Origin: Terriglobia bacterium
GTDB taxonomy: Bacteria > Acidobacteriota > Terriglobia > Versatilivoradales > Versatilivoraceae
Reading direction: 5' to 3'
DNA: 64,000 nucleotides
NCBI GenBank assembly: GCA_951813285.1
Contig: OX638355.1
Span: 4,483,136-4,547,135, forward strand
This document shows, piece after piece, positions 1 to 11,190 of the stretch; the first letter of the stretch is position 1; each line of letters begins with the position of its first letter. The notes below the pieces were generated by a model. The model was not told the origin of the DNA, did not search any database, and saw only the letters and a program-made list of their open reading frames with translations. The position numbers and the translations under genes are program-made.

Positions 1-559
1 GTTCCAGCAGCAGGTCCAGGTTGTCCCCCTTCAAGGCGGACACGGGGATAATTTCGGCAAATCGGAACTGCCTGGCATAGAAATCCATGATCGGAAGCAA
101 CCTGGCCTTGGCCAGCAGATCGATCTTGTTGAGAAGCAGCAGCGTGGGCAGGTTGCGCTGCCGGATCAGTTCCAGCAGGTAGCGGTCGCCGGAACCAAAG
201 GCAGCCGTGACGTCCACCATGGCCAGCAGCAAATCGATGCCCTCCAGGGCATCGTAAACCGCCCGCATCATTCGCCGGTTCAACTCATAGCCCGGTTTGT
301 GAATTCCCGGAGTATCGGCAAAGACGATCTGCCCTTCCGCTCGGGTGTGGATACCCAGAATCTTGTGCCGGGTGGTTTGAGGCTTGTCCGAGACGATGGA
401 GACCTTCTCCCCCAACAGGTGGTTGAGCAGGGTGGATTTACCGGAATTGGGACGGCCGATCAGGGTGACGAATCCCGACTTGAACTCGGGTCCCTCCGCC
501 TTGGGGAGCGAATCTCCGCTGGAAAGCACTTGAACCGGGAGGTCTTCCTTGGCTGTCAT
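1..559 (-). CDS. era: GTPase Era (3' end beyond window)
   Basis: Era is a membrane-associated GTPase that binds 16S rRNA and helps 30S subunit maturation. The visible 186 residues hold the G domain: P-loop GRPNSGKS (residues 35-42), the Era-type switch KPQTTRHK (59-66), G3 DTPG (82-85) and G4 NKID (144-147). The C-terminal KH domain would lie past the left edge, so the gene is truncated only by the window. The ATG at 559 is chosen because the preceding gene ends at 590 on the same strand, leaving 30 bp. It is the last visible gene of the phoH-ybeY-corC-era cluster, an arrangement common in bacteria. The identification is secure. Confidence 0.96.
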   Translation of the reverse strand, partial: MTAKEDLPVQVLSSGDSLPKAEGPEFKSGFVTLIGRPNSGKSTLLNHLLGEKVSIVSDKPQTTRHKILGIHTRAEGQIVFADTPGIHKPGYELNRRMMRAVYDALEGIDLLLAMVDVTAAFGSGDRYLLELIRQRNLPTLLLLNKIDLLAKARLLPIMDFYARQFRFAEIIPVSALKGDNLDLLLE

Positions 560-589
560 GGGCGTCGTCCTTTTTCCGGGGAGCACTCC

Positions 590-1870
590 TTACCCTCGGA
601 GTTGCGGCGGGGCGGTCTGCCGGGCAAGCAACTTGCTGATTCTGCGGTGGTCGGCTTCCTGCACTTCGAACCGAACTCCCTGGGTGTCGTACTTCTCCCC
701 CTTGCGGGGGACCCTGCCAAACACCGTGGTGATAAAACCGGCCACGGTGGTGGTCTCTTCGCTGTGCAGCCTGATGTGAAACAGGTCCTCAACCTCCTGG
801 ATCGCCGTATTCCCCGGAATGAGGTAGGAACCGTTGGCGTCCCTGGCCAGAGGCGAATTCTCCGCGACCTCGTCTTCGTCATGGATCTCGCCTGCAATCT
901 CCTCCAGGATGTCCTCGATGGTCACCAGCCCGGCCACTCCTCCGTGCTCATCGACCACAATGGCCATGTGGGAGGACTGCCGCTGCAATTCCGCCAGCAA
1001 CTCGGCAACCCGTTTGGTTTCGGGAACGAATTGGATTGGCCGCACCAGGCTCTCCAGGCTGTCGTCGGTCACCGGACTGTCCCAGATGTCGATCAGGTCC
1101 TTCAGATAGACAAATCCCTGGATGTTTTCGACATGGTCCCGGTAAACCGGAACCCGGGAATGCTTGGTGGAAGTGATCAGTTGCTTGAGCATCTCGGGCG
1201 TGGCCTTGACGTTGATGGTCACCATATGGGTACGAGGAACCATGATGTCTCCCGCCGCGGTCTCCCCGAATTCCACCACCGACTGAATGAGATCCTCCTC
1301 TCCCTTCTTCAGGATTCCCTCTTCCTGTCCCACGTCGATAAAGGCCTGAATTTCCTCTTCAATATGCTGCTCCGTTTTTTCCTCCTCGGCCTCGGGAGCA
1401 TTGAATCGCCGAAACAGCCGCAAGCTGGCCGACAGCGGATAGGCAAGGACTTTCAGGACCGGGCGCAGCAGCCGGTAGCTGGGTAGCAGGGTCAGGACCA
1501 CCCTTTCGGGCTTGTGAAAGGTGAAGAGCCTCGGAATCAACTGCCTGAAGACGATCACCACCAGAAACATGAGACCCAGGGCTGCCGGCAGGGTGGTCAG
1601 GTAGTTGTCGAACCTCGAGTGCAGGTATCCGGTCAGGACGATGGCAATGGAAACGCTGCAGATCTGGATCCCCACATAGATGTCCACCTGGCTCTCCAGG
1701 CGGCTGTCCATCAACTGCTTGATCTGCCCCGCGGACTCGGGAGAAAGCTTTTCCACCATTCGCCGCATGGCCACCTTGTTGGTGCGGTTGAGGCTCATTT
1801 CAAGGGTCGACAGCAGCGTCAAGACCAGCAGGAAGAGGAGGGCTGCCAGTAGTACCCCAACCGTGATCAT
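590..1870 (-). CDS. HlyC/CorC-family protein (DUF21-CBS-CorC domain)
   Basis: A 426-residue membrane protein of the HlyC/CorC (CNNM-related) family, members of which are linked to Mg2+/Co2+ efflux. The N-terminus has hydrophobic segments at about 3-22, 65-82 and 93-112 (DUF21 region). A paired CBS module follows at about 205-330, with TTSKHSRVPVY in the first repeat and HGGVAGLVTIEDILEEI in the second. A C-terminal CorC/HlyC transporter-associated domain spans about 345-420. Its ATG overlaps the ybeY stop by 4 bp, so translation is probably coupled. The position between ybeY and era matches corC/ybeX loci, but here the DUF21 membrane part is present, which E. coli CorC lacks. The transported ion cannot be read from sequence. 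Confidence 0.9.
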   Translation of the reverse strand: MITVGVLLAALLFLLVLTLLSTLEMSLNRTNKVAMRRMVEKLSPESAGQIKQLMDSRLESQVDIYVGIQICSVSIAIVLTGYLHSRFDNYLTTLPAALGLMFLVVIVFRQLIPRLFTFHKPERVVLTLLPSYRLLRPVLKVLAYPLSASLRLFRRFNAPEAEEEKTEQHIEEEIQAFIDVGQEEGILKKGEEDLIQSVVEFGETAAGDIMVPRTHMVTINVKATPEMLKQLITSTKHSRVPVYRDHVENIQGFVYLKDLIDIWDSPVTDDSLESLVRPIQFVPETKRVAELLAELQRQSSHMAIVVDEHGGVAGLVTIEDILEEIAGEIHDEDEVAENSPLARDANGSYLIPGNTAIQEVEDLFHIRLHSEETTTVAGFITTVFGRVPRKGEKYDTQGVRFEVQEADHRRISKLLARQTAPPQLRG

Positions 1871-2295
1871 AGGAGTTCTCTCTGTAGCCGCAGCTCCTTG
1901 CGGCGCATCTGCCCCTGATCGAGCTCATGGTCGAAGCCCAGCAGGTGGAGCCAGCCATGAATCATGAGCGTGCAGATCTCCCGCTCCAGGGAGTGATTAC
2001 GCGTGAGGGCTTGTCGATAGGCGGTTTCAACGGAAATCATCATATCACCCAGGTAGGGTTTGTCAACGCAGTCCGGGAGCGAATCCCGCCCCGGGAAGGA
2101 CAGGACGTCTGTGGGTTCGTCCTTGCCCCGAAAGCGACAATTGTAGCGGCGGATCGTCCGGTCGGTGGTCAGAAGAACGCTGAAGTCAGCCGCTTCCGCC
2201 CTGGCGCGATCGGCAAGCCCCAGGGCAAACCGGCGGAGCCGATTCAGTGGGACCGCATGCCGGCGCTGGCGGTTGAGAACTAGGACCTCGGGCAT
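1867..2295 (-). CDS. ybeY: Endoribonuclease YbeY
   Basis: Single-domain metal-dependent endoribonuclease for 16S rRNA 3'-end maturation and ribosome quality control. The 142-residue product has the zinc motif HGWLHLLGFDH near the C-terminus, supplying the three histidines, and the family segment TDVLSFPG in mid-protein. The start is the ATG at 2295 (MPEVLVLNRQ). A longer open frame reaches 2520, but its extra N-terminus is antisense to the end of phoH and unlike the family. The stop overlaps the next gene in an ATGA junction, and phoH ends 37 bp upstream. Length is normal for YbeY. Confidence 0.95.
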   Translation of the reverse strand: MPEVLVLNRQRRHAVPLNRLRRFALGLADRARAEAADFSVLLTTDRTIRRYNCRFRGKDEPTDVLSFPGRDSLPDCVDKPYLGDMMISVETAYRQALTRNHSLEREICTLMIHGWLHLLGFDHELDQGQMRRKELRLQRELL

Positions 2296-2332
2296 CAATG
2301 ACGACCTGGCTCCATCATCGGCGTGGCGCCGT

Positions 2333-3355
2333 CTATTCCTGCTTGGGATTATTCTCAGGGGTCGGGTCGGAGCCCGGAAGATCGTCCGGAGCGGGCGTGG
2401 AGTCCGGCTTCCCCGACTGGTAGCCGTCGTAGGCGCGAACGATCCGTTGCACCAGGGGATGGCGGACCACATCCCCTTCGTGAAAGTAGACAAAATCGAT
2501 CCCCTTGACCTCGGAGACAATGCGGCCGGCCTCCACCAGCCCGGAGACCTTGCCGGACGGCAGGTCGATCTGGGTGATGTCTCCCGTGATCACCGCCTTG
2601 GAATGAAAGCCGATGCGTGTCAGAAACATCTTCATCTGTTCCGAAGTGGTGTTCTGGGCTTCGTCCAGGATCACGAAGGAATCGTTGAGCGTCCGGCCGC
2701 GCATGAAGGCGATCGGCGCAATCTCGATGGTGCCCCGTTCCAGATAGCGATCTACCTTGTCGATGTCCAGCATCTCGTAGAGGGCATCGTAAAGGGGACG
2801 CAGGTAGGGGTCCACTTTCTCCTGCAGACTACCCGGCAAGAAGCCCAGGCGCTCGCCTGCCTCCACGGCGGGTCGGGCCAGGATGATCCGGTTGACCTGT
2901 CGAGCCAGCAAGGCCGCCACGGCCATGGCTACCGCCAGGTAGGTTTTCCCGGTGCCGGCCGGACCGATGCCGAAAACCATGTCGAATTTTTCTATGGACT
3001 GGAGATACAGATGCTGGTTAAGGCTGCGGGGAGTAATCTGTTTTCTGCCCGAAAGGCGCATCCGCGGAACAAGAACGCAATCTTTCAGGCGAACCTTGGG
3101 ATCTTCGGAAATGATCTTCAGGATGGACTTGAATTCTCCGTTGTTGAATTGAATCCCTTGCTCCCGGACCTGATTGAAGTCCTGCACCGCCTGTTCGACA
3201 ATTTCAACATCTCCTGCCTTTCCTTCAATGACCAGGGTTTCGGACGCCAGGGAAACTCTCACATCGAAAACGTTTTCGAGAAAAGCCAGGTTCTCGTCGA
3301 GGGTTCCGAAGATCGTCTCCGCCCCATGGCCCAGGGCGACACTCTTCTTCATCAT
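2333..3355 (-). CDS. PhoH-like ATPase (YbeZ type)
   Basis: PhoH/YbeZ-family P-loop ATPase, 340 residues, thought to act with YbeY in RNA metabolism. The N-terminal region (about 20-85) looks like the KH-type domain of the long YbeZ group. Walker A is GPAGTGKT (131-138) and Walker B lies in FVILDEAQN, followed by a sensor-like [10 protein letters not shown]. The C-terminal tail of about 30 residues is rich in Pro, Asp and Glu and probably disordered. Two ATGs are adjacent at the start; a GAGGAGG-like site lies about 15 nt upstream. First gene of the phoH-ybeY-corC-era group. Confidence 0.94.
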   Translation of the reverse strand: MMKKSVALGHGAETIFGTLDENLAFLENVFDVRVSLASETLVIEGKAGDVEIVEQAVQDFNQVREQGIQFNNGEFKSILKIISEDPKVRLKDCVLVPRMRLSGRKQITPRSLNQHLYLQSIEKFDMVFGIGPAGTGKTYLAVAMAVAALLARQVNRIILARPAVEAGERLGFLPGSLQEKVDPYLRPLYDALYEMLDIDKVDRYLERGTIEIAPIAFMRGRTLNDSFVILDEAQNTTSEQMKMFLTRIGFHSKAVITGDITQIDLPSGKVSGLVEAGRIVSEVKGIDFVYFHEGDVVRHPLVQRIVRAYDGYQSGKPDSTPAPDDLPGSDPTPENNPKQE

Positions 3356-3485
3356 GCCGGGTTGTCTGGTCTCCTCCTCAGGTGACGGGATTGCGAAGAG
3401 TGTGACACAGCGTGACCTTGGCGGTCAAGGTGGGCAAAAAGGACCCTGCCCGGTCAGTTCGGAATTCCAAATTATGGCACCGATC

Positions 3486-5663
<2,178 letters not shown>

Positions 5664-5694
5664 CCGAGGAAGAACACCCAATCGTCATTAGAGG

Positions 5695-5901
5695 CGAACC
5701 ACGAATGAACACGAATACACACGAATCCAGGTGGACTCGCTCGAACGACAAGCGGCTTCAAAATGCTTCTCCAACTTTGTCACCTTGGAATGACTTCGTG
5801 TCCGTCGTAGATAACCCCTCGATATCGGTGGTCACACCCCCCAATCAACACCTCATCACTAATCAGTCTATTGGTGTTCATTCGTGTCCATTCGTGGTTC
5901 G
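5695..5901 (+). repeat. Repeat family B, full copy 1 (MITE-like)
   Basis: A 207-bp element with long terminal inverted repeats starting CGAACCACGAATG at each end. Each arm is built from 10-bp units such as ACGAATGAAC. It is about 88 percent identical by eye to the reverse complement of 22574-22777, including the unique core. No transposase is encoded. Confidence 0.85.
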
Positions 5902-5927
5902 TCGTTTTCCTTTGTGGATAGTTTTTG

Positions 5928-5975
5928 GATCGGCACGTTAAGCATCTTGTCGGTCTCGGCGCAGTCCTTCAAATA
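5928..5975 (+). repeat. 48-bp dispersed module
   Basis: This block matches 28528-28575 at 42 of 48 positions, including an uninterrupted GGCGCAGTCCTTCAAATA. Nothing suggests coding. Confidence 0.7.
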
Positions 5976-6026
5976 GGCGCAACCAGGTCATCAGCCGCTT
6001 TCCTGTTCCCGAAACCCTCGCCTAAC

Positions 6027-6089
6027 CACTCTCCACTCGTCACCCTTCACCCTTCACCCTTCAAACTCCACCCTTCAAACTCCACTGAT
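6027..6089 (+). repeat. Heptanucleotide array H1
   Basis: Nine consecutive 7-bp units, all beginning CA and most fitting CANNCNN (for example CACTCTC, CACCCTT, CAAACTC), with no register slip. The array ends 1 bp before the bshA stop codon. Confidence 0.85.
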
Positions 6090-6090
6090 T

Positions 6091-7248
6091 TCATATCGCC
6101 GCGGCGCTCAGCTCCAGACCCTGACGAACGGCACGAATCACCTGCCTGTAGTAGTCTTCGTAGAGGGGGATGATCTTGGTGGAGCAGAATTTTTCCATGG
6201 CGAAATCGCGGGCATTCCGACCCATGGCCCGGTGTCGTCCAGGATCCGTCAACAGCTCAACCGCCCGAGAGGCCATGGTGGTCACATCTCCGGGACTCAC
6301 CAGATATCCGTCCCGCCCATCCCGGACCACTTCCGGAAGTCCCCCCACCCTGGAGGCAATCACCGGCACCTGGCAGGCCATGGCTTCCAGGGCCACCAGT
6401 CCAAAGGACTCGGTATCGCTGGGGAGCAGCAGCAGGTCGGCTACACCCAGCAACTCGGCGATGGAATCCTGCTTGCCCAGAAAAGCGACTCGATGTTCCA
6501 GCCCCTTGTTGTGAGCCAGCCACTCGGCGTTGGAGCGCTCCGGGCCATCCCCCACCATCAGGAGCCTGGCCGGGACCTGACGCTGAACCCGGTCAAATAT
6601 CTCGATGACGTGGTTGACTCTCTTGACAGGGCGGAAGTTGGAAATATGGATCAGGATCTTTTCTTCGGGGAGGGCATGCTTCCCCCTGAGGATTTCATCC
6701 TGGGAACGCTGGAAGACATCGCAATTGACGAAATTGGGGATGACGGTGATGGGACCGTCCATTTCGAACTCCCGCCCGGTCAGTTCCCGCAGAAATTCGG
6801 AGACCGCCGTCACCCCGTCGCTCTTCTCGATCGAGAGGCGAGTAATGGGCAGGTAGGATCGATCGTTGCCCACCAGGGTAATGTCGGTCCCGTGCAAGGT
6901 GGTGATCACGGGAAGCCGCTTGGGCTTGAGCATCTCCTTGGCCAGGAAGGCGCTCACCGAATGGGGAATGGCATAGTGGACATGCAGCAGATCCAGATCC
7001 TGGTGGATGGCGACATCGGCCATCTTGGTGGCCAAGGCCAGGGCATAGGGAGGGTGCTCGAACAGGGGGTAATTCATCATCTCCACTTCATGGAAATGGA
7101 TCCGGTCACTGGTGGCATCCAGCTTGATCGGGATCGCATAGGTGATGAAATGGATCTCATGCCCCCGTTCGGCCAGCTCCTTGCCGATTTCGGTGGCCAC
7201 CACGCCGCTTCCGCCGTAGCTGGGATAGCAGGTAATTCCGATTCTCAT
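6091..7248 (-). CDS. bshA: BshA, N-acetyl-alpha-D-glucosaminyl L-malate synthase
   Basis: GT-B glycosyltransferase (family GT4) catalysing the first step of bacillithiol synthesis, joining GlcNAc from UDP-GlcNAc to L-malate. The 385 residues begin MRIGITCYPSYGGSGVVATE, the usual BshA start. HGTDITLVG lies in the N-terminal fold, and the sugar-nucleotide site TESFGLVALEAMACQVPVI contains the family ExxxxxxxE pattern. The start overlaps the bshB1 stop by 4 bp, so the two steps of the pathway are translationally coupled. No bshC is visible in the window. Confidence 0.94.
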   Translation of the reverse strand: MRIGITCYPSYGGSGVVATEIGKELAERGHEIHFITYAIPIKLDATSDRIHFHEVEMMNYPLFEHPPYALALATKMADVAIHQDLDLLHVHYAIPHSVSAFLAKEMLKPKRLPVITTLHGTDITLVGNDRSYLPITRLSIEKSDGVTAVSEFLRELTGREFEMDGPITVIPNFVNCDVFQRSQDEILRGKHALPEEKILIHISNFRPVKRVNHVIEIFDRVQRQVPARLLMVGDGPERSNAEWLAHNKGLEHRVAFLGKQDSIAELLGVADLLLLPSDTESFGLVALEAMACQVPVIASRVGGLPEVVRDGRDGYLVSPGDVTTMASRAVELLTDPGRHRAMGRNARDFAMEKFCSTKIIPLYEDYYRQVIRAVRQGLELSAAAI

Positions 7249-7973
7249 GGCGAAGCCGCCTTTCGTGGCCGGGCAAAGAAGGCCGCCGGATCCCCCACGG
7301 CCAAAGCCTCCCGGGTGTGGAAGCCTTCCGCATAGCTGGTCCGGATGAGAGAGCCGTAATACCGGTTGAGAGTCTCGAGCGCCGGAAGGAACTCGGGAAC
7401 GCTCAAATAGGTTCGGGGCTCATCCGAGCCGGGGTCGTGCAATTGGGAAGCAAAACAGCCTATGGCCCGCATCTTCTGCTCAAAGAAGGCGCTGATATCC
7501 ACCAGGAAAGAGGGAGGCAGGAAACTCGATTGCCGGAAGTAGACAATACGGTCGGGCCGGTATCGCTGCTGGCCCGTCGTCATTTTCTTCAGGCCGGAAA
7601 GGTAGCAGGCGGCCGTCACGATCCGGCTGGCAGCCACGTGATCGGGATGGGGATCGTCCCAGTGGTGAGTGAATACCAGGCCCGGACGAAATTCCCGCAG
7701 TTGGGCGACGACCTTGAGACGTGCCGCCAAGGTGTCCTGAAGGTGGGCGTCTCGAAGTCCCAGGTTGACTCTGGTCTTCAATTCCAGGACCTCGGCCGCG
7801 GCCTGGGATTCCCGGGCCCGGGTTCGGGAGGTTCCCCGGGTCCCCAACTCACCCCGAGTCATGTCCGCGATACCGGTTCGATGCCCCAGACTGGCCAACT
7901 TGGCCAGAGTCCCGCCCACCGACAACTCGACATCATCCGGATGGGCCCCGAAGGCCAACACATCCAGCTTCAT
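7245..7973 (-). CDS. bshB1: BshB1, bacillithiol biosynthesis deacetylase
   Basis: LmbE/PIG-L zinc hydrolase, 242 residues, that removes the acetyl group from GlcNAc-malate in step two of bacillithiol synthesis. The zinc motif AHPDD follows the N-terminal MKLDVLAFG, and HHWDDPHPDH supplies the later histidines. The frame is open to 8000, but the ATG at 7973 overlaps the tsaE stop in an ATGA junction and gives the family N-terminus. It ends in another 4-bp overlap with bshA. Confidence 0.93.
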   Translation of the reverse strand: MKLDVLAFGAHPDDVELSVGGTLAKLASLGHRTGIADMTRGELGTRGTSRTRARESQAAAEVLELKTRVNLGLRDAHLQDTLAARLKVVAQLREFRPGLVFTHHWDDPHPDHVAASRIVTAACYLSGLKKMTTGQQRYRPDRIVYFRQSSFLPPSFLVDISAFFEQKMRAIGCFASQLHDPGSDEPRTYLSVPEFLPALETLNRYYGSLIRTSYAEGFHTREALAVGDPAAFFARPRKAASP

Positions 7974-8428
7974 GAAACCGTCCACCCCCCAGGTCGGCAA
8001 GCCGGCGCCGTTCCCACTTCAATGCGCCGGCTCTCTCCGCCCAGATCCACGAAACCCACCCGAACAGCTCCCCGGCGGTCCTGCTCTCGCAGCTTTTCCG
8101 GCCACTCCACCAGGATCACCGCCTCCCGGTCCAGGATCTCCTCCAGACCAAGAGTCTCCAGGTCGGGACCCGGCTCGATGCGATACAAGTCCAGGTGAAA
8201 CACGGGCAGCCGAGCCCTGTACTCGTTGATCAGGGTGAAAGACGGACTGGTGACCTCATCCGGATCCTCCAGGCCCAATCCACAGACCATCCCCTTGCAA
8301 AACACGGTCTTTCCGACTCCCAGGGGACCGTCCAGCAGAAACATCCGGGGCCGCTCCAACGTTTGACCCATGGCGAAGGCCGCCTGAAAGGTTTGCCTCG
8401 CGGAACGGCTGAAGATATTCAGGGTCAT
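7970..8428 (-). CDS. tsaE: TsaE, tRNA t6A biosynthesis ATPase
   Basis: Small P-loop ATPase required with TsaB and TsaD for N6-threonylcarbamoyl-adenosine at tRNA position 37. In 152 residues it shows Walker A GPLGVGKT (34-41), the family stretch SPSFTLINEY, and the Walker B-like LVEWPEKL. Length is normal. It sits 53 bp after nnrDE, a common neighbour of tsaE, and overlaps bshB1 by 4 bp, placing tRNA modification, metabolite repair and bacillithiol synthesis in one transcription unit. Confidence 0.94.
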   Translation of the reverse strand: MTLNIFSRSARQTFQAAFAMGQTLERPRMFLLDGPLGVGKTVFCKGMVCGLGLEDPDEVTSPSFTLINEYRARLPVFHLDLYRIEPGPDLETLGLEEILDREAVILVEWPEKLREQDRRGAVRVGFVDLGGESRRIEVGTAPACRPGGWTVS

Positions 8429-8481
8429 CGGGTTCAGCCCGACTGGCTATTGCGGCTGCAGGCGGACCGGCCTGCTCCCAA

Positions 8482-10104
8482 CTACGGGGAACCCTCGCGG
8501 GTCCGCCGCAGGGCCTCGGCCGCGAAGCCGGTCAGATCGGAGGCCATCACCGATTGATCTCCACGGATCTCCAGAGCCAGATCGCCGGCCAGACCATGAA
8601 CGAAAACGGCCAGGGTGATGACAGACTCCAGATCGTGTTTCCCGCGGCGGTCTCTGGTGGCCGGCATCGAAAACCATTGGGCCATGAGTCCGGACACGAT
8701 TCCGGTCAGCACGTCTCCCGACCCTCCCTTGGCCATGCCCGGATTCCCACTTGAATTCAGGTAGACCTGGCCGGAGGGCGAGGCCAGCAGGGTCTGGTGC
8801 CCCTTCAAGACAAGATACAGGCCGCGCTCCATGGCGAAGCCCCTGGCCAGCTCGATTCGGTCCTCCAGCAGTTCCCGGCTCGAGATCCCCAACAGCCGTG
8901 CGAATTCACCAGGATGGGGGGTCAGCACCAACACCTCTTCCTTGCGCCCCAACAGGTCCAGAGCCCCCTTACAGGCGTTGATGCCGTCGGCGTCGAGGAC
9001 CACCGGCAGCCGGCATTCCTCAAGAAAGCGCCTGACAAAGTGGACGGTCTCGCTCTCGCGCCCCAATCCCGGCCCCAGGGCGACCACCGTCTTGCCCTGC
9101 AGCAAGTCCGCGACCCTCGAGTAGTCGAAGGCCTTGGTGGAGAATGCGCCTCCCGGGGTGGCTGCCAGCGGCTCCGTCATGACTTCCAGAAGTTGACCGG
9201 CCACGACCGGTTGGCAGGGGTCAGGCACCGCCAAGGTCACCAGGCCGGCGCCACAGGCCAGGGCCGCCTGCGCCGCCATGGCGGCGGCCCCGGTCTTGCC
9301 GGTCGAACCGGCAACCGCCAGGACGTGACCGAAGTGTCCCTTGTGAGCCTCGGGCTCTCTGGCAAAGTCCTGCAGGGTGGCTGCAGCCTCGGCCCGGGTG
9401 ACGTGATGGAGCCAGGAACCCGACTCCCGCACCAGTTCGGGCGGGCTGCCGATGGGAACCACCACCCACTCTCCGGAAAATCGAGCCGCCGGCGCGAAGA
9501 TATGGGCCGGCTTGGGCGCGGTGAAGGTCACCGTCAGTTCCGACACCGGGGCCACCATTTCGTGCGCGGGAGCCCCCAGGCAATCGCAGTCCAGGCCGGA
9601 GGGAAGATCGATGGCCACCACGCGGGGGAAGCGTCTCAGGCGCCTGACGACCTCCATCATGAATCCTGTCAATGGCAGTCTGACCCCCGTGCCCAAAAGG
9701 GCGTCCACCAGGATGTCGGTCCGGGCGGGCGCGAGGCGGGACTGCAGTCTGTCGGACCAATTGCCTTCCTCGACGATCCACTCAATGGGAACTCCCATCT
9801 TTTGGGCCACTTCCAGATTGGTCCCGGCGTCACCCTTCAAGGACTCGGGCCGAGCCATCAGGACCACTTCCGTGGCCACGCCTCCCAGGTGGAGGTGTCG
9901 GGCCACCACCAGGCCGTCTCCTCCATTGTTCCCCTTGCCGCAGACCACCAGCACCCTCAGGCCCTTGAGACCCTCAAAGTGCCGTTCCATTTCCCGCACG
10001 ACGCCGCTGCCGGCGTTCTCCATGAGCAGCAGGCCGGGAAGGCCATACCGGGCCGTCGTCTCCTGGTCCACCCAGCTCATCTGCGCGCTCGACAGGATCC
10101 TCAT
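8482..10104 (-). CDS. nnrDE: Bifunctional NAD(P)H-hydrate epimerase/dehydratase
   Basis: Metabolite-repair enzyme that epimerises damaged NAD(P)HX and dehydrates the S form back to NAD(P)H with ADP or ATP. The N-terminal YjeF epimerase domain (about 1-220 of 540) has CGKGNNGGDG. The C-terminal ribokinase-like dehydratase domain (about 230-540) has GSTGKTGAA and the late signature GNPGMAKGGSGDVLTGI. The ATG at 10104 (MRILSSAQM) matches the family start; 15 further in-frame upstream residues look spurious. First gene of the nnrDE-tsaE-bshB1-bshA group. Confidence 0.94.
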   Translation of the reverse strand: MRILSSAQMSWVDQETTARYGLPGLLLMENAGSGVVREMERHFEGLKGLRVLVVCGKGNNGGDGLVVARHLHLGGVATEVVLMARPESLKGDAGTNLEVAQKMGVPIEWIVEEGNWSDRLQSRLAPARTDILVDALLGTGVRLPLTGFMMEVVRRLRRFPRVVAIDLPSGLDCDCLGAPAHEMVAPVSELTVTFTAPKPAHIFAPAARFSGEWVVVPIGSPPELVRESGSWLHHVTRAEAAATLQDFAREPEAHKGHFGHVLAVAGSTGKTGAAAMAAQAALACGAGLVTLAVPDPCQPVVAGQLLEVMTEPLAATPGGAFSTKAFDYSRVADLLQGKTVVALGPGLGRESETVHFVRRFLEECRLPVVLDADGINACKGALDLLGRKEEVLVLTPHPGEFARLLGISSRELLEDRIELARGFAMERGLYLVLKGHQTLLASPSGQVYLNSSGNPGMAKGGSGDVLTGIVSGLMAQWFSMPATRDRRGKHDLESVITLAVFVHGLAGDLALEIRGDQSVMASDLTGFAAEALRRTREGSP

Positions 10105-10496
10105 ATCGCCTCTGGTTGCCGGGTTCGCCCCGTAGTCCCCTCGGCCCAATCTAAGCGGTTGAGAAAGTTCAAGTCAAGATCAAAACCGGCGTGTTTCGGC
10201 CGCACTGGACACCCGGCTCCGCCAGGATCATCGACAGTCTCTCCAGCCCTGTCCGCACACGATCACTGCCGCAGCCGGCTTCTCGTGCAGCAGCGTCCCG
10301 TCCTGGTTATCCTGTGCATCCTGTGCATCCATGTTCATTGTGAAAAAACTGTCGATCCCCGGGCGCCAGCCGGTGCAGCACCCCGGTTGACAAACCCGGG
10401 AGTGAAACCTAGAGTTTTGCTTGCAAGCACCGGGCGTCCCACCGCCCGGACCATGCGCCCATGGTTCGCCCGGAACCTTTCGGCGGATTCCAGGTC
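10105..10496. other. Intergenic region with a repeat C fragment
   Basis: Divergent gap between nnrDE and the small plus-strand ORF. The only structure I recognise is a family C fragment at 10276-10337. No gene or convincing promoter seen. Confidence 0.6.
10276..10337 (-). repeat. Repeat family C, fragment 1
   Basis: Read in reverse it gives GAACATGGAT, then two GCACAGGAT units and a degenerate third, 9 bp each. It resembles 41300-41351 and one end of 22343-22486. Confidence 0.7.
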
Positions 10497-10760
10497 ATGA
10501 CCCACTTCTATCTCTACCTGTCAATCATATTGCTGGCCAAGGCGCTCGCTTTGGCCGTGGTCGCGCTGACCCGACAGCGAAGGAGGGCGGAGCGCCTGGA
10601 TTGCAGCGTGTCCGACACCCCCGCCGATCTGGAGCCCTTCACCTGTCTCAAGGCCGATCTGAAAGAGGTCAATGAGGGGGTGTTCCTTTGCCGCATGCGG
10701 TTTGCCAACCAGGCAGGCCGCAATCTGCTGGAGCCGGAGAGGGTGAAGGAGGAAGTTTGA
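10497..10760 (+). CDS. Small single-pass membrane protein, unknown
   Basis: 87 codons from the ATG at 10497 (MTHFYLYLSIILLAKALALA). One hydrophobic helix at about residues 4-24 is followed by a basic stretch and a soluble tail with the fragments PFTCLKADLKEV and RMRFANQAGRNLL. No family recognised. The reading frame opens earlier, but this start puts the helix at the N-terminus. The last codon and TGA lie in a heptamer-type repeat. No operon partner. It may be a real small protein or chance. Confidence 0.4.
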   Translation: MTHFYLYLSIILLAKALALAVVALTRQRRRAERLDCSVSDTPADLEPFTCLKADLKEVNEGVFLCRMRFANQAGRNLLEPERVKEEV

Positions 10761-10791
10761 AGTTAGCCGTCAAACTTCAAACTTCAAAAAA
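10752..10791. repeat. Heptanucleotide array H2
   Basis: Two GAAGTTW units on the left face two CAAACTT units on the right, giving a palindromic 7-bp array. It supplies the TGA of the small ORF and merges into the A-run of the tRNA-Gly terminator. Confidence 0.65.
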
Positions 10792-10847
10792 AGGGCTATC
10801 GACCAAGCTCGACCGTACAAAGCGGCCGCGTCCTGATCGATAGCCCT
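10786..10847 (-). terminator. Rho-independent terminator of tRNA-Gly
   Basis: On the minus strand an 11-bp stem AGGGCTATCGA / TCGATAGCCCT (10837-10847 with 10792-10802) encloses about 34 nt and is followed at once by a run of seven T. It lies 14 bp beyond the tRNA 3' end. Confidence 0.8.
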
Positions 10848-10861
10848 GTCTTGAAATCTGG

Positions 10862-10933
<72 letters not shown>

Positions 10934-10944
10934 CAACGCTCCAA

Positions 10945-10973
10945 ACCTTAAGAGCCTTCTCCCGGAAAGTCAA
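10945..10973 (-). promoter_or_regulatory. Sigma-70-type promoter of tRNA-Gly
   Basis: Minus strand TTGACT (10968-10973), 17-bp spacer, TAAGGT (10945-10950), about 11 bp before the tRNA 5' end. The -35 matches 5 of 6; the -10 is weaker. Confidence 0.6.
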
Positions 10974-11055
10974 TCCGTTTCTTGCCGCCGAAATCTCTCC
11001 GTTCAACCCGGTTAGCCGCCCCCCGTCCCTGCCCTGCCGTGCAGATCACACGAGA

Positions 11056-11190
11056 GTAAAACAATCAGAAATCAATAGTCCCTTCGTGACCCTTGTATCC
11101 CGTCACGATTAACCTCAACGCCTTAGTGGCCCTTCGAGGTCCTTCGTGTGTCTTCGTGGATCACTCTTTTTTTCTTTTCGTTTGTTTCAG
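11056..11190 (+). repeat. Repeat family A, copy 2
   Basis: A 135-bp forward copy with four 10-bp units (two shown: CTTAGTGGCC, CTTCGAGGTC). It overlaps the 3' end of hemDE: the last nine codons and the stop are repeat sequence. Confidence 0.85.

Noticed and set aside
5705-5941. Peptide of 78 codons inside repeat B, with a related frame at 22555-22767
   Set aside because: Amino acid identity (about 73 percent) is lower than nucleotide identity (about 88 percent), so no protein-level selection; part of a mobile repeat.
6027-6089. Possible CRISPR array
   Set aside because: Units are 7 bp and contiguous, with no spacers; no cas genes in the window.
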